From Methanobacterium sp. (GTDB lineage: Archaea > Methanobacteriota > Methanobacteria > Methanobacteriales > Methanobacteriaceae), in contig PMGM01000086.1 of the NCBI GenBank assembly GCA_003158115.1, positions 520-10,269 on the forward strand: a stretch of 9,750 nucleotides of DNA, read 5' to 3'. Shown one piece after another: positions 4,305 to 9,750 of the stretch. Position 1 is the first letter of the stretch; every line of letters begins with the position of its first letter. Position numbers and translations under genes: made by a program. The notes beneath the pieces are model-generated. The model was not told where the DNA came from, did no database searches, and saw only the letters and a program-made list of their open reading frames with translations.

Positions 4305-6476
4305 TTATATGCGTTCTTTGTATATTTGTTCTTTAAAGTTTATTTTATACTCAGTTCCATGGTTCCGATTGATCATGATGTCTCCATCAATTTGTTCTGT
4401 TAAGCTGTTTACCAATAGGAGACCAAGAGTTTTTATATTGTTAAAGTTGGTATCTTCTGGCAATCCTATGCCATCATCGCTGATGAGTAGTTGATAAGTA
4501 TTTTTTTCAGATTTGAGAGATACAATTATTTCTCCATTCATTCTATTTGGAAATGCGTATTTTAAACTATTAGATATGAGTTCACTTATAATCAGACCAC
4601 ATGGAACTGCTGTTTCAATATTCAAACTTATATTCTCTATTTTAAGTATAGGTTTGATCTGTGTATTGTCAATGTCATAAGAATAAAATAAGTTTAATAC
4701 TAAACTTTGGATATAATCTACAAAATTAATATGCGTTAAATCTTTAGACTGATACAATTTTTCATGAATAATTGCCATCGATCTAACCCTGTTTTGACTT
4801 TCTTTTAAAACATTCACCGCTTCTTCATCATCCACATATTCTGTTTGTAAATTTAATAAACTGGATATAATCTGCATATTATTTTTAACTCGATGATGTA
4901 CTTCCCTTAAAAGAATCTCTTTCTCATTGAGAGATGCTTTCAGATTATTTTCTATATTTTTAATATCTGTAAGATCCACTATAACTCCTCTAGATCCTAC
5001 CACTTTACCACCTTGTTTAATTGCATTAGAATATACAAATATTGGAAAAGTGGTACCATCTTTTTTCAGTGCAGTATATCCTTCAACAGACAGTTCTTCC
5101 CTTAAGCTTCTCTGAGTATTTTTCATTGCCCTAAGATGATCTTTAGGATCTAAAAAGTGTAACATATTCAATTCGGTATCTAAATCTTCTTGAGTATAGC
5201 CAAATATTTTCAACCCGATACGATTGGTAAATGTTATATTTCCGTCTAAATTAGTTTCAAAAATTGGTTGTGGTAATAATTCAGCTAAATCTCTGTATTT
5301 TTTTTGACTTTCCTTTAAAGCTTTTCTTGACTCTTTTTTATCAGTAATATCTAAGAGAGATATTAATCTTTTTTGAGTATAAGGAAGTAATGTAACAGTT
5401 ACATAAACATCTCGGATCAAAGAATGCTTATTGATCAACCTAATTTCATAATTTTTCGGAGTTGATTTTTTACTTCTTTTTGAACTAATATAATCCATAA
5501 CATTTTCTTTATCTTTTTCAAAAATTAGATCTGTCCATTTCTTTTTACCTTCAAGTTCTTCCTTGGAATATCCGGAAAGTTTTTCAAATTCACTATTAGC
5601 AAGTGAAATTATAGTATTGTTTTCAATTATTATTGTTGCAGTACCTGTGTTTTCAAAAATAGTTTTATAATAAGCTTCTGATTTTTTAATTTCTTCTTCA
5701 TTGGTTATACGATCAGTAATATCTGTGATAAAACCTTCTAATACCATTAAATTCCCATCAGATGAGAATATGCCTCTACCTTGTTCCCATACATATCGAT
5801 TTTCGAGTTCAGATGTGATTATTCTATAAATTATTTTAAATGGTTTATTTTCTTTTAAAGATGTTTGAATGGTCTCCCAAACCATTTGACGATCATCAGG
5901 ATGAATTAAATCATTGTAAGATATTTTTTTATTCATAATTAAATCTTCAGCTTGATGCCCTGTTAATTGAAAACAACCGTCACTAACAAATTCCATTGTC
6001 CACTGTGGATCATTCCGGCATTTGTAAGCTACACCCGGTAAATTACTTATTAAAGTTTCAAGAGTTCTTTGATTTTCTATTAAAGTTTCTTCATTTTTCT
6101 TACGTTCTGTAATATCTTCAAATATAGTTACGAAAATCCCTTTTGATGGGGAAAAAACATTTATGCTGAAGTATTTGTCCATAGCTTCAAAGTATGTTTC
6201 AAAATGAGTTGGGATTCCTGTTTGAGAAACTTTACTATATATTTCTAAGTAAGGTGGTTCGGTAGTACCATATAGATCTGAGCTATTTTTTCGCAATATG
6301 TCTTTTTTATTAATTCCTAAGATTTCTTCAAATGCAGGGTTTAAATCAATTACTTCATAGTTTACAGGGATATTATTGTCATTAAAAATAATTCTATGAA
6401 TAGCCACCCCTTCATTCATAGATGAATAAATTTTACTGTATAAATCTTCAATTTTTATATTGGGATTACTTGGCAT
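4305..6476 (-). CDS. Cytosolic sensor histidine kinase with four PAS domains
   Basis: The 723-residue product has no membrane segment or signal peptide, so it senses inside the cell. Four PAS domains lie at about 10-123, 145-258, 270-380 and 395-508; each ends in a PAC-like motif (DITERKK, DITDRIT, DITDKKE, DLTDIKN). They are followed by a HisKA_2-type dimerisation domain whose phosphate acceptor is His527 in EVHHRVKNN, and an ATPase domain with the N-box ELISNSLKYAF (Asn636) and G-boxes DDGIG (667-671) and TLGLLLV. All key catalytic motifs are present, so it should autophosphorylate on histidine. I chose ATG at 6476-6474 over TTG at 6482; an AT-rich box near 6500-6515 could give a nearly leaderless message. 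No response regulator is adjacent, so its partner is elsewhere. The signal sensed is unknown. Confidence 0.92.
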   Translation of the reverse strand: MPSNPNIKIEDLYSKIYSSMNEGVAIHRIIFNDNNIPVNYEVIDLNPAFEEILGINKKDILRKNSSDLYGTTEPPYLEIYSKVSQTGIPTHFETYFEAMDKYFSINVFSPSKGIFVTIFEDITERKKNEETLIENQRTLETLISNLPGVAYKCRNDPQWTMEFVSDGCFQLTGHQAEDLIMNKKISYNDLIHPDDRQMVWETIQTSLKENKPFKIIYRIITSELENRYVWEQGRGIFSSDGNLMVLEGFITDITDRITNEEEIKKSEAYYKTIFENTGTATIIIENNTIISLANSEFEKLSGYSKEELEGKKKWTDLIFEKDKENVMDYISSKRSKKSTPKNYEIRLINKHSLIRDVYVTVTLLPYTQKRLISLLDITDKKESRKALKESQKKYRDLAELLPQPIFETNLDGNITFTNRIGLKIFGYTQEDLDTELNMLHFLDPKDHLRAMKNTQRSLREELSVEGYTALKKDGTTFPIFVYSNAIKQGGKVVGSRGVIVDLTDIKNIENNLKASLNEKEILLREVHHRVKNNMQIISSLLNLQTEYVDDEEAVNVLKESQNRVRSMAIIHEKLYQSKDLTHINFVDYIQSLVLNLFYSYDIDNTQIKPILKIENISLNIETAVPCGLIISELISNSLKYAFPNRMNGEIIVSLKSEKNTYQLLISDDGIGLPEDTNFNNIKTLGLLLVNSLTEQIDGDIMINRNHGTEYKINFKEQIYKERI

Positions 6477-6567
6477 CTTCAATCAAATGAATAATATTCC
6501 TTTAAAAAAATTTATTGATAGTTGTATTACCTTAAATATTACTTATTTAAAAAACTATGTATAATAA

Positions 6568-6992
6568 TCAAAAAAAATTAATCATAATACTCATTTTTTT
6601 GAAATAACAATTAGAACAGCTTGACTTATTCAATAACATTCCTTCTTTAAACTCATCCATGGAATATTCAATTATTCCTCTGTCGGGATCTGCTATTTGT
6701 ACTTGTTGTGTTGTCAGGTTTATTCCTATGATGTCGACATAGTGTTCGCTTTTATAGACTTTATAATAGGTTGGCCATCCTGCACAGATTCCATGAACTA
6801 TTATGGCCATTCCTGCTTTGATGTTGCAATTCCTGTCCATCCGAGGTCTATATATTTTGTTTCATGAACTGTTAATGATACGTTGTGTTTGATTGCTTCT
6901 GCTATTATCCCGGCCACCTTTTCAAATATTCCTAAGTTATTGAAAACTATTGTCCTGTCTCTTTCCCCATATTTTAAAAAAGTCATATACAA
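6568..6992 (-). pseudogene. Broken gene, possibly C39-like cysteine peptidase remnant
   Basis: Two overlapping leftward frames (6992-6801 and 6840-6568) look like one protein split by a frameshift near 6810-6840. The first gives IFEKVAGIIAEAIKHNVSL...TKYIDLGWTG. The second gives GMAIIVHGICAGWP, then SEHYVDIIGIN and VQIADPDRGIIEYSMDEFK. A His-Tyr-Val strand followed by an ADP(D/S).G turn and a SxxEF helix resembles the His/Asp half of papain-fold C39-type peptidases, common in Methanobacteriales. The half that should carry the catalytic Cys with a CGP-like motif is absent, so the 5' end is lost too. U8 (from A8 at 6570-6577) marks the end. The family call is from memory of motifs and is tentative; that the gene is broken is more secure. 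Confidence 0.5.
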
Positions 6993-6998
6993 AAATTC

Positions 6999-7007
6999 TA
7001 AATATAA
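6999..7007 (+). promoter_or_regulatory. TATA-like box for the candidate RNA gene
   Basis: TAAATATAA fits archaeal box A and would start transcription near 7026-7030, which is where the first arm of the long RNA stem begins. That agreement is the main reason for calling it. The sequence here is AT-rich, so chance matches are possible. Confidence 0.4.
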
Positions 7008-7025
7008 TCTTAACCAATATAATTA

Positions 7026-7232
7026 TGAGGAGTAGGGATGTAGTTTTCTTCTCTTTTTACCAATTCTCCCCGAATTGGTCCCCCAAAATGTGGAAAATTA
7101 CTCCCTGCTCCTCACCCTAAATTAATCACACAAAATTCTAAAGAGAACATAGATATAATATGATATTAAGGGGTAGGGAGAAATGTCTACTTGATTTATA
7201 AGACCAAAAAAAAGTATTTCTTATTTTTTTTT
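7026..7232 (+). ncRNA. Candidate structured non-coding RNA
   Basis: Bases 7026-7048 pair with 7093-7114 in a stem of about 22 pairs with one bulge (7039). Inside it, 7059-7066 and 7072-7079 form a perfect eight-pair hairpin around TCCCC. Both imperfect pairs in the long stem (7033/7107 and 7043/7098) are G-U if the + strand is transcribed but A-C if the other strand is, which favours a rightward RNA. A box A at 6999-7007 sits at the correct distance upstream, and a hairpin with U9 at 7204-7232 could end it. The arm at 7101-7112 can instead pair with 7169-7180 (12 pairs, two G-U), suggesting a switch. G and C are concentrated in the stems, unlike the surroundings. It is not a tRNA, and I see no match to RNase P or SRP RNA. 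Alternatives are a small palindromic mobile element or a leader. Only reading frames of about 31 codons or less are seen here. Confidence 0.42.
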
Positions 7233-7234
7233 GG
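7204..7234. terminator. A/T hairpin, possible two-way terminator
   Basis: CC-A8 at 7204-7213 pairs with T8-GG at 7225-7234 around a loop of about ten bases. Rightward transcripts would end in U9 (7224-7232) and leftward ones in U8, so it could serve the candidate RNA and also the decayed leftward gene at 7357-7865. Bases 7237-7356 beyond it show nothing I can support. Confidence 0.45.
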
Positions 7235-7356
7235 CCTTGAAATTTAAAATAAAATCCCATTCCTGCCATTTACTTCCTAATTCTAAAATAAACTAATCAG
7301 ATCTTATTTTGATAAGGACAAAAATAAGTTCCTAATAAAAAAGAGAAAAGAAAGAA

Positions 7357-7865
7357 TTAAGCAGTAATAGTAGTATTAATAGAAATTATAGTATCATTGT
7401 CTAAATCATTTGGAGGCACATAACTTTGATTTACATTTGAATTATCATTATTAGATATGTTATTCATTCAAATATATTGTCTGTGTTCCTTCTGGTTGAT
7501 CGTCATCAGATTTAACTATGTTATTGTTTATAGCAGACACACTCCCAGTTGATGGTGCTGAATCATGAACAGTTGTTCCATTGTCAGATTCCTCTTCTTT
7601 TTCAGCCTCTGAAATTAATTCAGTAGGTATTTTCTTTAAAAAGTTAAATACTGGGTTAAATAATGTGTATATCGTATAATAGTCCTTATTCTAAGGTTTT
7701 TAGATTTGAGAAAAGATTGAAATAATTTCTTCCTTAATGTCCATTTATAATTTATCTCATTTTTTATAAACTTAATTTTTATATGATTCTGTTACTTTTT
7801 GGTGTATACCCTTTCTAATGCTATTTTTTAAAAAATCTCGATTCTAATTATCAATTCTTTGTCAT
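7357..7865 (-). pseudogene. Decayed gene with intact promoter, product unknown
   Basis: A good start region (box A at 7901-7908, AGGTG at 7877-7873, ATG at 7865) leads only to MTKN and a stop. Protein-like sequence then continues in shifting frames. One frame gives KWTLRKKLFQSFLKSKNLRI. Another gives FNPVFNFLKKIPTELISEAE, then an acidic, Ser/Thr-rich stretch (KEEESDNGTTVHDSAPSTGS) to a TAA at 7462-7460. The last, from 7467, gives NNISNNDNSNVNQSYVPP and stops at 7357. At least three disabling changes are needed to join them. The basic N-terminal half and Asn/Ser-rich tail do not match a family I recognise. The tail could alternatively be an independent 36-codon frame (7467-7357). The region could be ordinary AT-rich spacer, but the promoter, dyad, ribosome binding site and start in correct order argue for a dead gene. 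Confidence 0.42.
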
Positions 7866-7880
7866 TTATAAACACCTATA

Positions 7881-7908
7881 AACAGATTTTATCTGTTATA
7901 TTTAAATA
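7881..7908 (-). promoter_or_regulatory. Promoter with an operator-like dyad for the decayed gene
   Basis: TTTAAATA at 7901-7908 is a box A on either strand. Read leftward, it is followed by AACAGAT-AAA-ATCTGTT (7897-7881), a perfect seven-base dyad that would cover the space between box A and the transcription start near 7879, a typical repressor position. AGGTG and ATG come next at 7877-7873 and 7865-7863. Rightward, no gene follows, so leftward use is preferred. Confidence 0.45.
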
Positions 7909-8000
7909 AAATAGTAAAATAGTTCATTATATACAATTATTATATACATTAAAATATTTTAATTTTATTAATCCACGATAAATTTAAGGAATTTTGATCC

Positions 8001-8022
8001 AAAAAAAAAATTAAAAAAAAAA
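8001..8022 (-). terminator. Double oligo-U terminator of the DUF308 gene
   Basis: A10-TT-A10 on the + strand gives two runs of ten U in the leftward message, about 20 bases beyond the stop codon at 8042-8044. Bases 7909-8000 hold only AT-rich spacer. Confidence 0.6.
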
Positions 8023-8041
8023 TTAGTTTATTATTTTAATT

Positions 8042-8551
8042 CTAGCTTTCTACTTTTGCTGCTGGCGGTGAAAATATAAGGAATATTCCACTTAGTATAA
8101 GCCAAAGACCTATTAATAATGCAAGATATAATGGGTTGAATGCGTATAGTCCTACAATAATATAGAGTATACCCATGATTATACCTAAAATTCCACCCCA
8201 TCTACCAGCATTTCCCTGACCAGATATTAAAGATATTATTCCTGATATTATGAGGAAAAGTCCACCAATATATATGATCAAACCTACAAGTATACTGAAT
8301 GCAAGTATTTTTCCAAATAAACCAATACCTACAAAAATACCTAAAACTCCTAAAATTAATGCAAGAATACTCACACCTTTGTTTGTGCTCCAAACATGGA
8401 AGCTCTGGGCAAGTAACCAGACACCAACAAATATTAATCCAATACCAACAATACTACTTAGAACAAATACGGAAATCAATGGAAAAGCTATTACTACTAG
8501 ACCTAAAAGTATTGCTAGAATACCTAACAGCACATTTCTTTCTTCAGCCAT
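8042..8551 (-). CDS. HdeD/DUF308-family membrane protein
   Basis: The 169-residue protein has six hydrophobic segments near 7-23, 27-48, 60-77, 82-108, 118-137 and 141-161, arranged as repeated glycine-rich helical pairs (GILAILLGLVVIAFP, ILALILGVLGIFVG, GGILGIIMGILYIIVG). This pattern, the length and the FPLISV turn fit the DUF308/HdeD family, named after an E. coli acid-resistance protein; the molecular function is not known. It should lie in the cytoplasmic membrane with short termini. The start is secure: AGGAGGTAAT at 8566-8557 is a near-perfect ribosome binding site just before ATG 8551, suggesting efficient translation. It is a single-gene unit, ended by a strong terminator at 8001-8022. 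A possible box A lies near 8608-8617. Confidence 0.85.
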   Translation of the reverse strand: MAEERNVLLGILAILLGLVVIAFPLISVFVLSSIVGIGLIFVGVWLLAQSFHVWSTNKGVSILALILGVLGIFVGIGLFGKILAFSILVGLIIYIGGLFLIISGIISLISGQGNAGRWGGILGIIMGILYIIVGLYAFNPLYLALLIGLWLILSGIFLIFSPPAAKVES

Positions 8552-8703
8552 ATTTATTACCTCCTATGTAAATATATTAAATACATTAATGTTATATTAG
8601 AATCCGAGTATTTATTTCTTTACATCTTAATTTTTCCATGTAAATTTCTACAATAACCTACTAACAAAAGAATTGATTATAAAATTATGAATAATAGCCA
8701 AAT

Positions 8704-9648
8704 CTAATAATTATAGATCTGTTTTGCATCGTACCCATCGTTTTTGAATTGTGAATTTAAAAATTCAATTTTATCGGGAACAATCTTGACCATATTCATT
8801 TTAATTGGCATAGATTTAATAAATTCCACATTAAGACCCTTAAACTCCAATACACTATTAAATTCTTCATTATTATCATCAATCAATAATGCATGACCTG
8901 TTATTTGCATACCCTTGAGATTGTTCATTCCATTAAAGTCTTCATAAACTGATACAGAAACATTTTTATTTAATAATAATTTAGCAAACTTCTCTCCACC
9001 TTCTGTTAAAAGATATAAGAACCCATTGTAGTAGTTATATTCAATTGGTGTTGATCTTACACTATCTAAGTGGCATGTTGCTACGGTACAAGTATTATGA
9101 GAACTTAAAAATTCATCTATAACTATTTTTAGCTTGTCATGTTCAACAGGAACAATAATTTTTTCTGCCAGATATTTAAGCTTCATAGAATACTCGATTA
9201 TCTCTTCCTCTTTATAAAAGTCCATATCTTCAAAGGGTAGATTTACAAGGGCTAAAAATTTTTTAATCAATTCAAGATCTGTTTCATCAAGTTTATCAAT
9301 GATTAACCTGCCCCCAAGGGCCTTCATACTTACAGCTTTGATTCCAATTAATTTTTCGAGGGATCTCAGCTGATCTAAACCTCCATTTTTGTCGAGACAT
9401 GTACAGAAGAGTGATACAGGTTTCTCCTTTAACCAATTCCTGTTATTCTTAGCAAATTCAATTATTGATGATTCCAGTTTTTCTTGGATGAGTGGAGATC
9501 CAATTACAATATTTTCAAATTCTTTGTACTCGGGTTTGAATTCATCCACACTACAATACATTGCAGGCCCATTTATTAGGGAAATTATATTAGCTGCATC
9601 CCTTGTTGATCCATATTTACTGCTGTATACAACTAGAGTTCTAATCAT
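8704..9648 (-). CDS. Flavodoxin fused to an FMN-binding split-barrel domain
   Basis: The 314-residue cytosolic protein has two flavin-type domains. Residues 1-165 are flavodoxin-like: beta strand 1 runs into the FMN phosphate loop YSSKYGSTRDAA (8-19), and the strand FENIVIGSPL (44-53) follows. This resembles the Flavodoxin_5/HemG-type group more than long flavodoxins. Residues 172-300 resemble the pyridoxamine-phosphate-oxidase-like FMN split barrel: HNTCTVATCHLDSVRSTPIEY (184-204 region), then FLYLLTEGGEKFAKLLLNKNVSVSVY and LKGMQITGHALLI. Holding two flavins would allow electron transfer within one chain, but the substrate is unknown. Cysteines at 82, 84, 187 and 192 are noted without a clear role. 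The start is supported by GAGGTGG at 9660-9654, five bases before ATG 9648. No operon partner is visible in the window. Confidence 0.85.
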   Translation of the reverse strand: MIRTLVVYSSKYGSTRDAANIISLINGPAMYCSVDEFKPEYKEFENIVIGSPLIQEKLESSIIEFAKNNRNWLKEKPVSLFCTCLDKNGGLDQLRSLEKLIGIKAVSMKALGGRLIIDKLDETDLELIKKFLALVNLPFEDMDFYKEEEIIEYSMKLKYLAEKIIVPVEHDKLKIVIDEFLSSHNTCTVATCHLDSVRSTPIEYNYYNGFLYLLTEGGEKFAKLLLNKNVSVSVYEDFNGMNNLKGMQITGHALLIDDNNEEFNSVLEFKGLNVEFIKSMPIKMNMVKIVPDKIEFLNSQFKNDGYDAKQIYNY

Positions 9649-9750
9649 CTAAACCACCTCTATAATTAATTAAAGTTCATTAATAGCTCTTATGACTTAA
9701 TTTAGTAAAAAGATATTAACTGATTTTATTTTCACAAATTCCTTCTTTGA

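Noticed and set aside
7025..7120. 31-codon rightward frame starting ATGAGGAGT
   Set aside because: It runs exactly through the long stem-loop, has no ribosome binding site, and is better explained as a by-product of the palindromic RNA segment.
7690..7703. In-frame TAG codons in the decayed gene as possible pyrrolysine
   Set aside because: TAA stops and frame changes are also present, and pyrrolysine use is not expected in Methanobacteriales, so gene decay explains it better.
8079..8089. GGAA...TTCC-like symmetry reminiscent of an NrpR nitrogen operator
   Set aside because: It lies inside the DUF308 coding sequence, and the spacing does not fit GGAA-N6-TTCC.
8250..8600. Rightward frames of 116 and 90 residues, plus a leftward 63-residue frame at 8202-8393
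   Set aside because: All are other-frame shadows of the DUF308 gene at 8042-8551, which has a near-perfect ribosome binding site.
9389..9652. Rightward 87-residue frame
   Set aside because: Antisense to the flavodoxin-fusion gene; no ribosome binding site.
1..9750. CRISPR array, tRNA, rRNA or complete insertion sequence
   Set aside because: No regularly spaced repeats, cloverleaf-like segment, rRNA sequence or transposase frame was found on either strand by eye.

Overview
The window is very AT-rich and archaeal, most likely from a mesophilic Methanobacteriaceae (Methanobacterium-like) methanogen. The strongest evidence is a complete HMf-type histone gene. Supporting signs are TATA-like box A elements, GGTGAT/AGGAGG ribosome binding sites matching the archaeal 16S 3' end, plain oligo-T terminators, and a methanogen-style multi-PAS histidine kinase. 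I could not run any search, so the genus is inference.

Layout. Bases 1-565 hold a leftward small membrane protein whose start is doubtful. Bases 566-955 are a palindrome-rich control region for a rightward 10-helix membrane protein (956-2035). Bases 2036-4243 form a rightward island of small genes: a 75-residue protein, a 46-residue zinc ribbon, a 58-residue two-helix membrane protein, the histone, a 120-residue protein, and a second zinc ribbon apparently coupled to it. The three genes under 60 codons (2765-2905, 3058-3234, 4109-4243) were found by reading the sequence directly. The zinc ribbons are paralogues, and two of the small genes lie behind near-identical leader sequences.

From 4305 on, all protein genes point left. 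A 723-residue cytosolic histidine kinase with four PAS domains has no response regulator nearby. Bases 6568-7865 form a decayed zone with two broken genes: a remnant resembling a C39-type cysteine peptidase, and a gene of unknown product that keeps an intact promoter, operator-like dyad and ribosome binding site. Between them is a compact structured segment, 7026-7232, with its own rightward TATA box and a hairpin/oligo-U end. Its imperfect pairs are G-U only if the + strand is transcribed, so I call it a candidate non-coding RNA. Last come a DUF308/HdeD-like membrane protein (8042-8551) and a flavodoxin fused to an FMN-binding split barrel (8704-9648).

The genes do not form one clear pathway. 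The best candidates for something undescribed are the structured RNA at 7026-7232 and the small-gene island with duplicated leaders and paired zinc ribbons.
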